Assembly: GCF_014596915.1 (NCBI RefSeq)
Contig: NZ_JACVWU010000035.1
Coordinates: 19,156-83,155 of the forward strand
Direction of reading: 5' to 3'
Length of the DNA: 64,000 bases
DNA from: Streptomyces sp. TRM68416
GTDB taxonomy: Bacteria > Actinomycetota > Actinomycetes > Streptomycetales > Streptomycetaceae
Of this stretch, positions 51,677 through 59,064 are shown one piece after another. Within the stretch, counting starts at the first letter, position 1; each line of letters starts with the position of its first letter. The translations under genes were made by a program, and so were the position numbers. The notes below the pieces were generated by a model. That model searched no databases and was not told where the DNA came from. It saw only the letters and a list, made by a program, of their open reading frames with translations.

Positions 51677-52110
51677 GCGCGTGGCCGCCGCTCGCGCATC
51701 ACCTGGCGCGTCGCCTCGTCCATGCGCTGGATCGTCTTGAGGATCGCATCCAGCGTGGCCGCGAGCTGGTCACCGGTCACGGTACCGTCGGCGTTCAGGG
51801 CCTTCGCAATCTGGTTCACGTTGTTGCCGATACGTGAGGCCTGGTTGCGGGCCTGGATGAGTTCGGCGATGAGGTCGCGGGCGTCGACCGAGACGGGCAC
51901 GACCTTCTCCTTGGCCACCTTCAGGGCGGTGTCGCCGACCCATGCGGCGAGGGCCTGGTTGGCGCGGGCGGCGGCCTCGCGGATGATCGTCAGCTCGGCT
52001 TCGGTGTAGGAGACCTTGAGACGGTTCTTCTTGTCACGCGGGCCGTCGGCATCGCGTTCGCGGTAACGCGCGGAGGTTCGGCGCTGGCCGTCCGCTGCTG
52101 GCTCTGCCAC
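51673..52110 (-). CDS. mobC: MobC-like relaxosome accessory protein
   Basis: 145 residues with the MobC signature ARNQASRIGNNVNQIAKALN near residues 93-112 and an upstream ribbon-helix-helix-like segment (KKNRLKVSYTEAELTIIREA). MobC proteins bind oriT and help the relaxase. GTG 52110 chosen, preceded by AAAGGGGG. It overlaps the relaxase gene by four bases, and the putative oriT lies directly upstream. Confidence 0.88.
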   Translation of the reverse strand: MAEPAADGQRRTSARYRERDADGPRDKKNRLKVSYTEAELTIIREAAARANQALAAWVGDTALKVAKEKVVPVSVDARDLIAELIQARNQASRIGNNVNQIAKALNADGTVTGDQLAATLDAILKTIQRMDEATRQVMRERRPRA

Positions 52111-52348
52111 AGCACCCCCTTTCCACCTCCCGGTCCGTGCTCGGACCAAATCACCGGCCGCCACCCTAGTGGGCGAAAGGCCGATGATCACGCAAAGTGG
52201 GCCCACTTTGCACTAACTCGCTTCCGGTGGCTAAGGCCATCCGGAAGCGCACACGGTGCACGCTGCAACCCGTCAAAAACCCCCACGGCCTGCGGTGATG
52301 GGCACGCCCCCGCAGCCGCTGTCCGGGCGGTGCCAGTACGATCACGGC
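52111..52348. other. Probable origin of transfer (oriT)
   Basis: 238 bases without a gene upstream of mobC. It contains a perfect 20-bp palindrome GCAAAGTGGGCCCACTTTGC (52192-52211). Eight bases later lies an inverted repeat CGCTTCCGG / CCGGAAGCG (52219-52227 and 52241-52249), with inner TGGC/GCCA extending it into a bulged stem. Dyads beside mobC-relaxase genes are the hallmark of MOBP oriT regions; the nic site would be expected near the second repeat. A TACGAT hexamer at 52338-52343 probably drives a leaderless downstream gene. Confidence 0.6.
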
Positions 52349-52729
52349 ATGGCGAGTGCACACGACTTCATGCAGAAGATGAGGGAAGCGCAGGCGGCCC
52401 GCGAGAAGGCCTTCGAGCCGCTGGCGGAGATCCTGGGGAAGCGCGAGGAACTTCAGCGCCAGTTGGCGGAGCTGGACGCGCCATACGCCGAGGCGTTCGT
52501 CGCCGCGGAGGCAGCGGGCTGGACGGCCGAGGAGCTGAAGGCGATCGGCGCCGAGGAACCGGCGAAGCGTCCGAAGGGGCGCCCGCGTTCCCGGCGGTCG
52601 ACGGCAAAGAAGACGACACCGGAGGCTTCCGCGCCGGAGTCGTCGGTGCCCTCCTCGGCGGCTTCGATCCCCGGGCAGGACGGCGCCGGGGAGGCCGCCA
52701 CGGCGGCCGCCGGAAGCCTCTCCGGCTGA
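52349..52729 (+). CDS. Hypothetical 126-aa charged protein
   Basis: Helical coiled-coil N-terminal half (MREAQAAREKAFEPLAEILG) followed by a Lys/Arg/Pro-rich tail with an AT-hook-like RPKGRPRSRRS at about 73-83. No ribosome binding site; a -10-like TACGAT eleven bases upstream suggests a leaderless mRNA. It lies beside oriT and points away from mobC. The basic tail suggests DNA binding. Strong terminator follows. Confidence 0.72.
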   Translation: MASAHDFMQKMREAQAAREKAFEPLAEILGKREELQRQLAELDAPYAEAFVAAEAAGWTAEELKAIGAEEPAKRPKGRPRSRRSTAKKTTPEASAPESSVPSSAASIPGQDGAGEAATAAAGSLSG

Positions 52730-52748
52730 CCACGACGATCGAAGGGAG

Positions 52749-52773
52749 AAGGGCCCCGCTGTGCGGGGCCCTT
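52749..52773. terminator. Terminator
   Basis: Perfect arms AAGGGCCCCGC / GCGGGGCCCTT with a TGT loop, followed by a short T-containing stretch, 20 bases after the preceding stop. Confidence 0.88.
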
Positions 52774-53045
52774 CGCGTTGTGCACACATCCCTCCCCGGC
52801 CTCTCCAGTGTCCGGCCGGGCTCCTCCGCATCAAGGTCGTACGTCCACTCCTCGCCGCGTCGCTCGTTCCTCCCGCCGCGCCTGCGGTGCGGGCGCTCCA
52901 CCTTGACGCTCCGTCCCCCGGCCTACGGAAGGGCCTTGACGGGGAGGGGAGGAAGAGGGTCGGCGCCCCGGGGTCCGGCGGGCGGCTGGGGCCGTCCCGC
53001 GAGTGCGGCCTGGAGGGTGGGGCGATCCAGAATTCTGGAACACGC
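52774..53045. other. Intergenic region without a supported gene
   Basis: Open frames here are all low-complexity shadows. The only notable motif is a perfect 14-bp palindrome TCCAGAATTCTGGA at 53026-53039. Confidence 0.5.
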
Positions 53046-53090
53046 AACGGTGCCCCGGAACCCTCACGGGTGGGTATCCGGGGCACCGTT
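53046..53090. terminator. Terminator of the XRE-ATPase operon
   Basis: 14-bp arms AACGGTGCCCCGGA / TCCGGGGCACCGTT enclosing a smaller stem, 80 bases beyond the stop of the small gene at 53171. Confidence 0.8.
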
Positions 53091-53170
53091 TCCGGCCGCT
53101 GCCCGCGACGGGGGTGGCGCGGGCAGCGGGGTTCGGGGAGCGGGCTACGGCCCGCTGGTACGGCGGGCGC

Positions 53171-53371
53171 TCACAGGTCGCCCGCCGCGATCATCTCCTT
53201 GCGGGTGCGGCGCACGGTGAGCTTGCGCGGCTCCTCCGCCGGCCACTCCGGTCCGCCACCGTGCGGCTTGCGGAGCCAGACGACTCCGCCGCGGATGTCG
53301 GTCACGACGGCCCGCGTCTGACCCTCCATTACCTCGTCGCCGACCGACGGCATGGTCTCGGTCTCGGTCAT
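53171..53371 (-). CDS. Hypothetical 66-aa protein of the regulator operon
   Basis: Small protein with an SH3/KOW-like beta pattern (PSVGDEVMEGQTRAVVTDIR then GGVVWLRKPHGGG) and a basic C-terminal helix. The ATG at 53371 overlaps the ATPase stop by ATGA. It takes the place normally held by the DUF397 protein in XRE-ATPase-DUF397 sets but does not resemble DUF397. Confidence 0.7.
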   Translation of the reverse strand: MTETETMPSVGDEVMEGQTRAVVTDIRGGVVWLRKPHGGGPEWPAEEPRKLTVRRTRKEMIAAGDL

Positions 53372-53805
53372 CGGGTCACCTTCATCTCTGCCCACACGCG
53401 CTTGCCCCACGGACGCAGTCCGCTGCCCATCAGGTCGTACCCCCAGCGGTCCGCCATCTCCTCGACCAGGGCGAGCCCGCGGCCGCCGGGCTCCTCCGCT
53501 CCGGCCTCGCGCAGCTCCGGCAGATGCCGGGGATCGCGGTCGACCACGGCCACGTAGACCCGGTCCTTGTCGCGGCGGTTGATGATGATGCGGACGCGCT
53601 CACCGCTGGCGTGCCGAACAGCGTTGGCGACCAGCTCCGTCAGCAGCAGCGCCGCACCGTCCCACGCGTCGTCCATGTCCCAGGCACACAGGGCCTTACG
53701 GGCTAAGCGTCGCGCCTTCAGTGCCGTGTCGGGAGTGCGCGTCATCGTCTCGCTATAGCCGGGGCATTCCGCCTCGTCGTCAGGTGTGGTGGTCATGTCG
53801 GGCAT
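53368..53805 (-). CDS. HATPase_c_2 anti-sigma-like ATP-binding protein (TTA codon)
   Basis: 145 residues of the GHKL/SpoIIAB-like serine kinase fold: the N-box LLLTELVANAVRHAS and the G1 box VYVAVVDRDP are visible, with EPGGRGLALVEEMADRWG as G2. A TTA leucine codon occurs at 53704-53706, so translation may be developmentally gated by bldA. Proteins of this type pair with XRE regulators in Streptomyces. ATG 53805 preferred (GAGG upstream). Confidence 0.85.
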   Translation of the reverse strand: MPDMTTTPDDEAECPGYSETMTRTPDTALKARRLARKALCAWDMDDAWDGAALLLTELVANAVRHASGERVRIIINRRDKDRVYVAVVDRDPRHLPELREAGAEEPGGRGLALVEEMADRWGYDLMGSGLRPWGKRVWAEMKVTR

Positions 53806-53854
53806 CGCCGGGCCTCGGGGGTAGCGGATGGTCGAGACACGACCGTAAAAGCCG

Positions 53855-53913
53855 AAGGGGGTAGCGACAGGTACAGTCGCTACCCCCTTGCGGAGGGGTA
53901 CAGGTTGTACCCC
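53855..53913. promoter_or_regulatory. Two inverted repeats between regulator and ATPase genes
   Basis: AAGGGGGTAGCGAC / GTCGCTACCCCCTT (14-bp arms, 53855-53868 and 53876-53889) and GGGGTACA / TGTACCCC (53895-53902 and 53906-53913). The first, followed on the minus strand by a T-rich stretch, may terminate the regulator transcript. The second touches the regulator's stop codon. Either could also be an operator for the ATPase gene. Confidence 0.55.
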
Positions 53914-55139
53914 TAGGCGGCCACACCGAGTTGACGCGCGAGGCCGCGGGCGTCGTCCCGGATGATCGCGCTGCCGTTCTCCGCCAACTCCGCCGCCGCG
54001 CCGCGTGCGAACAGGTTGAAGGACGCGGTCTCCGCGCTCGCCTCGTACGCCTTCTTCAGCAGGTGCACGACCGCCACCGACTCCCCCGCGAGGCTGTACG
54101 CGCGGGCCGTCTCGATGATGTGGAAGCTTCGACGGGTGGCGCTCTGCATCGAGCCGAGGTCGATGTGCGTGGCCGCGTCGACCGCCGCGCCGGACCGCAC
54201 CAGGTCGTTGTTCATGGTGATCGCGTACGCGTCGACCATGCCCCGGCCGAACATCAGCCAGGGGTGCACGTAGGCGTCGCCGAGTCGCTTGGCGGCGGAG
54301 TCGGCGCGGTCCCAGTGCCGTTCGGCGTTGCCCTTCTGGCCGACCTTGGCGAACGACAGGGCGGCGGCCAGGTGCAGCAGTCCGCCGAGCGCGATGTCCT
54401 CCGGCCCGCGCTCCGGATCGAGCAGCCGGATCGACTTCATGGCAAGGTCGACGCGCGCCTCGTGCCGCTCTCCGGCGTCGCGGAAGACGTGGTTGAGGTA
54501 CCACGCGGAGGCCGCCATGGCGCGCGGGCTGTCGGCGTCCTGAGCCATCGTCATGGACCGGTCGCCCGTGAGCATCACCAGCTCGGGCGCGGGCTGGAAG
54601 CTCAGGTAGAGCTGGGCCAAGTGGTAGCCCTGCGCGAGCAGCACCTGGGACCGGCGCCGGTCGGCGCCTTCGTGGGTGCGGGCCGCGTGCTGGAGGTCGG
54701 CGAGCAGGGAGGGCAGCACGTTGGCGATACGGCTGCGGTGGTCGCCGAATCCGTGCCACGCCTGCCACGCGTTCTGTACGCGGGTGGCGAGCGCTGCCGC
54801 CGGCGCGGGCTCCTCGTCCCGGGTGAGCAGGTCGTAGGTCGTCAGGGACTCCTTCACTCGCAGCAGTGAAGGATGGGCGGCCTTGGTGTAGGTGGCGGCC
54901 GCGATACGTTCGTCGCCGGTGAGGGCGGCGAGGTCGTCCACGCCGAGGGACTCCGCGAGGCGCAGGAGTAGCGGCAGGCGTGGCATGCCGAGTCGGTCAC
55001 TCTCGATTGCCTTGACCCATTCCGTGCTGCGGCCGACCAGACCGGCGAGCACCGGTCGCGTCTGGCCCTTCCGTTCGCGTTCTCGTCGGACCCGCTGGCC
55101 GAACGTGAGGGGCGGGCCATTTTCAGCGTCGTGCGTCAT
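53913..55139 (-). CDS. XRE regulator with TPR-like domain
   Basis: 408 residues. An N-terminal XRE helix-turn-helix at about 12-70 (FGQRVRRERERKGQTRPVLA then GLVGRSTEWVKAIES) is followed by a 300-residue all-helical domain like the TPR superhelix of Streptomyces SCO-type regulators. It heads an operon with the ATPase and a small protein, a common regulatory module in the genus. Same general architecture as the regulator at 14773, but not a close copy. Confidence 0.85.
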   Translation of the reverse strand: MTHDAENGPPLTFGQRVRRERERKGQTRPVLAGLVGRSTEWVKAIESDRLGMPRLPLLLRLAESLGVDDLAALTGDERIAAATYTKAAHPSLLRVKESLTTYDLLTRDEEPAPAAALATRVQNAWQAWHGFGDHRSRIANVLPSLLADLQHAARTHEGADRRRSQVLLAQGYHLAQLYLSFQPAPELVMLTGDRSMTMAQDADSPRAMAASAWYLNHVFRDAGERHEARVDLAMKSIRLLDPERGPEDIALGGLLHLAAALSFAKVGQKGNAERHWDRADSAAKRLGDAYVHPWLMFGRGMVDAYAITMNNDLVRSGAAVDAATHIDLGSMQSATRRSFHIIETARAYSLAGESVAVVHLLKKAYEASAETASFNLFARGAAAELAENGSAIIRDDARGLARQLGVAA

Positions 55140-55233
55140 GATGGACTCCGTTCTGACGTCGCACTCAGGACGGTACCGGTGCGCGAGCATCCGGGGACAC
55201 CGGTCTCGGGTCGAGTACCCGAAGGGGACCGGA

Positions 55234-55276
55234 AAGCCCCGGCGGGCCGCTGATCTCCAGCGGCCCGCCGGGGCTT
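55234..55276. terminator. Terminator of the methyltransferase gene
   Basis: Very strong 18-bp arms AAGCCCCGGCGGGCCGCT / AGCGGCCCGCCGGGGCTT with a seven-base loop, 15 bases past the stop. Confidence 0.92.
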
Positions 55277-55291
55277 CGTCGTGAGGGTGGG

Positions 55292-56944
55292 TCAGGCTGC
55301 GGGGAACAGTTCCAGTTGCTCGATCGCCCGGTCTTCGGTGCGCGGGGCGGGCACTGGCGCCGGGTCGGTGTCGGCGGCCTGCTCGTCCAGCCGGTAGAGC
55401 GTGGCTTGGTAGCTGGCCGTCGGCTCGTACCAGTCCTCGCCCTGGACGGCGGCGGAGACGGCGGCCCCCATGAAGGGGCTCACCGGGTCGGCGATCATCT
55501 GGGCGATGTTCCGCACGCCGCGGGCGTTCTTGCGGGTCGGGATGTAGGTCCACGGGTAGTCCCGGGGGAAGCCGACCAGAACGCCGAGTTCGGGGGCGGT
55601 GATGGTGTTGACGCCCTCACCCTGGGGGACGTGCGCGGGGCGGAACTTGATGCCGTACCAGGGGGCGGTGACGCACGGGCCGACGTCGTTGAGCGGGAAC
55701 GATCCGCCGCCCTTGGGCTTTCCCGTCTCGGGGTTGATGCCGCGCTTGCCGCGGGTGTCGGCCCACCAGTCGGGCGGGAGGTTGAGTGCGGTCGCGACGG
55801 TCACCTTCGGCAGGGCGGGGCGGCCCTGGTAGGGCTCGATCCGGCGGTCGAGTTCCGGCGTCCAGTCGGGCAGGGCCCCGGTGCGCTTGAGGACGTGTGC
55901 CCACATCGCGCGGGCCGCCTTGTCGCCGTCCACCTCGTCCGCGTATCGGGGCCAGCCGTAGCGGGTGGCGACCATCCACGCGCGCTCGCGGTGGGTGGCC
56001 GCGCCGAAATCGGCGGCGTCGGCGACCTGCCACGAGCACCAGGCCCAACCGAACCCCTCGACGGAGGTGATCTCGGACTGGATCGCCTCGGCCAGGGCCG
56101 GGGACTGCTTGAGCAGGTTGGCGCTCTGCTCCATCGTGATGGAGATCAGCGGGGCGCCGATCTGGACGAGGCACATCGGCCAGATCAGCATCTCGGCCAT
56201 GAGTGCCGTACGGTCGTCGCTCACGACGCTGGCCGCCCACTTGCGGAAGTCATCGGGGCTCATGCAGGGGGGCAGGTGGCCGCCGCCGCACAGCTCGCCC
56301 CAGCGGTCGGCGTCGGGGTGGTCCTCCATGCCGTCCAGGACGTCGCCGAAGTAGCCGTGGGGGCCGCCGTAGAGGCTGCACAGGTCGTCCACTTCCAGGA
56401 AGCCGAAGGCCTCGCTCGCCTGCCACATGATGGACTGGAGCTGAGCGACCTCGTCGGCGTTCCACCCGGCGCGCTTGCCCGCGCCGGAGAGGGTCTGGCA
56501 CGGCGGGGAGCCGTGGACGCGGCGCACGCCCCGCAGGACCGGGTGGCGGGGGTCGAGCGTGCGGACGTCCGCCTCGACCACCCAGTGACCGGCGGCCCGG
56601 GCGGTCGCCGCGGCGTCGCGGTTCCACTCGATCAGGACCCAGTCGCCGCCGTTGTCCACGAGGTTGCGACCGGCGGACATGCCGCCCGGGCCGCCGAACA
56701 GCTCGATGCCGCGCTCCGGGTCGCCCTCGGCCCACGGCCTGGCCCAGTGCGGCGGGTAGGGGAAGGCGAAGTCGGTGCAGGCCTGGCAGTCGGCGCACTC
56801 GGTGCCGGTGCCGCAGACGATGCAGTCGGCGCACGTCCAGCCGTCCCACTCCAGCACCGCTGGCCGGAAGCCGTTCGCGTACGGGCGGCCGTCCTCGTCC
56901 AGCGCCGGTTCGGGGGCGGCGTCGCGCACAGGGGTGCTCACCAT
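55292..56944 (-). CDS. DNA (cytosine-5) methyltransferase, variant motif VI
   Basis: 550 residues. The SAM motif is FGGPGG (83-88), the catalytic Pro-Cys motif is GSPPCQTLS with Cys149, and motif VIII-like ATHRERAWMVATR is present. The usual ENV of motif VI is replaced by MEQ (SITMEQSANLL). Residues 38-56 hold a compact Cys cluster of CxxCxxC spacing (TCADCIVCGTGTECADCQAC), likely a metal site. A 70-residue insertion lies between motifs IV and VI. It would methylate cytosines, perhaps for anti-restriction; no cognate endonuclease is visible. The ATG has AAGGA upstream and the nine-copy leader. Confidence 0.85.
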   Translation of the reverse strand: MVSTPVRDAAPEPALDEDGRPYANGFRPAVLEWDGWTCADCIVCGTGTECADCQACTDFAFPYPPHWARPWAEGDPERGIELFGGPGGMSAGRNLVDNGGDWVLIEWNRDAAATARAAGHWVVEADVRTLDPRHPVLRGVRRVHGSPPCQTLSGAGKRAGWNADEVAQLQSIMWQASEAFGFLEVDDLCSLYGGPHGYFGDVLDGMEDHPDADRWGELCGGGHLPPCMSPDDFRKWAASVVSDDRTALMAEMLIWPMCLVQIGAPLISITMEQSANLLKQSPALAEAIQSEITSVEGFGWAWCSWQVADAADFGAATHRERAWMVATRYGWPRYADEVDGDKAARAMWAHVLKRTGALPDWTPELDRRIEPYQGRPALPKVTVATALNLPPDWWADTRGKRGINPETGKPKGGGSFPLNDVGPCVTAPWYGIKFRPAHVPQGEGVNTITAPELGVLVGFPRDYPWTYIPTRKNARGVRNIAQMIADPVSPFMGAAVSAAVQGEDWYEPTASYQATLYRLDEQAADTDPAPVPAPRTEDRAIEQLELFPAA

Positions 56945-56960
56945 GACCGTCCTTGATCGT

Positions 56961-57016
56961 TGAGGTTTCTCGGTGTGGGGCCCGGGGCCCGGTGGCCGGT
57001 TGGGGATTCCCGCCCC
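56961..57016 (-). promoter_or_regulatory. Conserved 5' leader element, copy 1
   Basis: Leader of the methyltransferase gene. On the minus strand GGGCGGGAATCCCC is followed by CACCGAGAAACCTCAACG and then the ribosome binding site. The hairpin part is weak here. Confidence 0.7.
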
Positions 57017-57028
57017 CTTCCGACGTAG

Positions 57029-57060
57029 ACAATACTCTCAAGTTTTAGGGCGCGAGTCAA
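57029..57060 (-). promoter_or_regulatory. Triplicate promoter block, copy 1
   Basis: On the minus strand TTGACT (57060-57055), 20 bases, TATTGT (57034-57029), all within the conserved block AAAACTTGAGAGTATTGTCT. The long spacer suggests an activated promoter or an overlapping operator. Confidence 0.6.
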
Positions 57061-57153
57061 CTCCCGACACCTCACAAAAGCGCAGGTCAGAGGGCTTTTT
57101 GAAGAGGTTTCCGGGGTCGCTCACCACCCTTCCGGCGGCGCCGTACGACGGGC

Positions 57154-57313
57154 CGGTCGGGGGGCTCCCTCCTCGGTCGGGCAGGCACAGCCGACCGCGG
57201 GCCGTGTCGGGGTGCCAGGCTCGCCGAAGGCGACCGCGTAGCGGCTCGGCCTGGCGGCCCGGCGCGGACTGTGGTCCCCTTCGGGGGCCCGTCCGGGGAG
57301 GGAGCCCCCCGAC
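57154..57313. other. Structured element, copy A
   Basis: About 160 bases bounded by 17-bp arms GTCGGGGGGCTCCCTCC (57156-57172) and GGAGGGAGCCCCCCGAC (57297-57313). Inside, GCCAGGC / GCCTGGC encloses two small hairpins, TCGCC-GAA-GGCGA and CCGC-GTA-GCGG, and CCCC-TTC-GGGG stands to the right. A second copy at 63791-63945 keeps the pairing despite base changes. It lies upstream of promoter block 1. Structured RNA or a folded DNA site. Confidence 0.6.
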
Positions 57314-57450
57314 CCCACCCACCGATCCCCCCCCACCGGCCCGCAGTTCGCCGCGCTCCCCCCACCCCCTCCGAGGGAGGGCCAGGGGTGTGGGGGCGGA
57401 GCCCCCGCTGTCTGGACCGGTGCGCGCCGACCGGCCGCACCACGAACTCA
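57314..57450. other. C-rich intergenic stretch, no gene
   Basis: Highly G/C-skewed runs (for example repeated CCCC and CCCACCC), no coding evidence. Ends at the third CCTCTTAAGAGG site. Confidence 0.4.
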
Positions 57451-57462
57451 CCTCTTAAGAGG
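57451..57462. repeat. CCTCTTAAGAGG palindrome, copy 3
   Basis: Core identical to copies 1 and 2, left flank AACTCA as in copy 2, right flank degenerate (GGAAAT). Confidence 0.7.
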
Positions 57463-57551
57463 GGAAATTGCGGCGGATCGGCGGCAGGCACGGCGACGGC
57501 CCGCGCTCCTCGCGGGTGGCGGGGTGCGCGGGCCGGTGTCGGGCGTGGTGC

Positions 57552-58193
57552 CTACTGCTGGGTCTGCTTGCGGGCCTGGGTGATGACCCGCTTCCAGGTG
57601 TCGACAGACTGGCCGTGGCGCTCGGCGAGGGCGGCGGCCACCTCGCCGGCCTTCCGGTCGGGCATCGCGGCCAGCGCCTCGGCGGCCAGCCGGACGCGCG
57701 GGTCGGGCGCCTTCGCCGCACGCTTCTTGGGGTCGGGGCCGGGCGGGCGACCGCCCTTGGTGCCGAACCCGCTGGCCGGGTCGTCGGCGAACGTCCAGAG
57801 CTGGGCCCGGGTGCGGTACTCGCGGGTGCGGGTGGCCAGTTCCTCGACGTGGACCGGGTCGGGCCACTCCGGCGGCGGGTTCTTGGTGTACTGGGTGATC
57901 CGGGCCGGGTCGACGCCGAGCACGCGGGCCTGCCCCGCCGGCGGGAGCTGCTCGTCCGGGTCGCCGCTGCGGTCGACGCGGGACAGGTCCCGGGGCCGTT
58001 CGCGGTGCTGGGCGAACCACGCGTCCCACTCCTCCAGGTCCCAGTGCATGACGCCGTCGATCTCGCGGGCGTCGGGGTGGCCGTTGCCTCGGCGGTCGCG
58101 CCACAGCCTCTTCAGCGTGGTGCCGCCGTAGCCGCTGTGCTCGATCAGGTCCTCTCGATTCGCCCACTGGCGGCCGTCGTCGGCGGTCTTCAC
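57552..58193 (-). CDS. Excisionase/MerR-like DNA-binding protein
   Basis: 213 residues from GTG 58193 (ribosome binding site AGGAG). An N-terminal winged-helix segment (WANREDLIEHSGYGGTTLKR ... DAREIDGVMHWDLEEWDAWF) matches the excisionase/MerR fold. A second helix-turn-helix-like unit lies at about 85-110 (VLGVDPARITQYTKNPPPEW), and a third predicted helical pair near the C-terminus (AGEVAAALAERHGQSVDTWK). Probably a regulator or recombination directionality factor. Ends the second leader operon. Confidence 0.75.
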   Translation of the reverse strand: MKTADDGRQWANREDLIEHSGYGGTTLKRLWRDRRGNGHPDAREIDGVMHWDLEEWDAWFAQHRERPRDLSRVDRSGDPDEQLPPAGQARVLGVDPARITQYTKNPPPEWPDPVHVEELATRTREYRTRAQLWTFADDPASGFGTKGGRPPGPDPKKRAAKAPDPRVRLAAEALAAMPDRKAGEVAAALAERHGQSVDTWKRVITQARKQTQQ

Positions 58194-58253
58194 GGGTGTG
58201 CTCCTGGTGGTCTCGGTCGTGGATACGATGGTGACTGGTTCGGTTATGGGTCT

Positions 58254-58322
58254 GTTGAGGGCCCTCGGTGGCCGGACCGCACGGCCCGGCGGGATTCCCA
58301 CGCTTTTGCGCCCCGCCGGGCC
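58254..58322 (-). promoter_or_regulatory. Conserved 5' leader element, copy 2
   Basis: Hairpin GGCCCGGCGGG / CCCGCCGGGCC (58283-58293 and 58312-58322) containing GGGAATCCC, then CACCGAGGGCCCTCAACA; leader of the excisionase-like gene. Confidence 0.7.
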
Positions 58323-58357
58323 GCTCGACGTCCGGCTCCGGGTGGCCCGGCCGCTTG

Positions 58358-58969
58358 TCAGAACAGGGTGTACTGCACCTCGTCCGCGGGCTCGGGGGCA
58401 CGGCGGCCCTGGCGCGGGAGGGCACTCCGGTCCGTCCGCGCGGCGCTGTCCGCCTCCGCCGGTTCCGGCTCGGGCTTCGCCGCGGCCGACTGCTTCGCCC
58501 GCCGCCGGCGCCGGGCGGGTCCGTCGGGGGCCGGGCCGTCCTTGGCGCACGGGCACCGGCACCACCACACGCACGGCGCGCCGTCGGGCCGCAGGATGAA
58601 CTTGGCGACGCCCCGCCCGCGGGTGTCGTGCACCCAGTCGGTGTTGTCGTCCACGTGCGGTCCGCCCTCCTGGCGGTGGACGCACAGGTCGCAGCGCCTC
58701 GCCAGGCAGTTCCAGCAGGTGCCGCGCTCGCACGTCGACCAACGCCAGAAGCCGAACGGGTACTTGCGGTCGATCTCCGTCATGAACTCGGGCCACACCC
58801 GCTCTCGGACCCACGCCCCCTCGTCCTCGCTCATCGGCGAGGGGTTGGGCACCGGGTCGATGATGCCCATGATCAAGCCGCCCTGGAAGTTCAGGAGGGC
58901 GGTGCCCCGTACGATCTCGTGCTCCTCGCGCGTGAGCGTGCGCTGCGGGCGGCGGATGACGTGGTCCAT
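58358..58969 (-). CDS. Cys-rich DUF6248-like protein
   Basis: 203 residues. Residues 45-145 match the pattern I know from DUF6248 proteins of Streptomyces: MSEDEGAWVRERVWPE, RWSTCERGTCWNCLARRCDL, CVHRQEGGPHVDDNTDWV and CVWWCRCPC. Eight Cys and one His in CxxxxCxxC and CxCxC arrangements suggest zinc or iron-sulfur binding. The C-terminal 60 residues are basic and Ala/Pro-rich. Next to a PAPS-reductase-like gene, a redox or sulfur role is conceivable but unproven. ATG with GAAGGA upstream. Confidence 0.75.
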   Translation of the reverse strand: MDHVIRRPQRTLTREEHEIVRGTALLNFQGGLIMGIIDPVPNPSPMSEDEGAWVRERVWPEFMTEIDRKYPFGFWRWSTCERGTCWNCLARRCDLCVHRQEGGPHVDDNTDWVHDTRGRGVAKFILRPDGAPCVWWCRCPCAKDGPAPDGPARRRRRAKQSAAAKPEPEPAEADSAARTDRSALPRQGRRAPEPADEVQYTLF

Positions 58970-58986
58970 GCTGCGATCCTTCGCGG

Positions 58987-59054
58987 ATTGAGGGATTCGG
59001 TGTGGTGTGCGGCCCCGGCGGGGGAGCGGGATTCCCGCCCCGCTCCCCCGCCGG
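58987..59054 (-). promoter_or_regulatory. Conserved 5' leader element, copy 3
   Basis: 16-bp arms CCGGCGGGGGAGCGGG / CCCGCTCCCCCGCCGG (59015-59030 and 59039-59054), then CACCGAATCCCTCAAT; leader of the Cys-rich gene, only ten bases beyond the upstream stop. Confidence 0.8.
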
Positions 59055-59064
59055 TCACGGCCGG

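Noticed and set aside
57154..57313. Streptomyces linear-replicon telomere
   Set aside because: Fold-rich and GC-rich like a telomere, but it is internal, present twice in the same orientation, and does not show the usual terminal sequence I know from Streptomyces ends.
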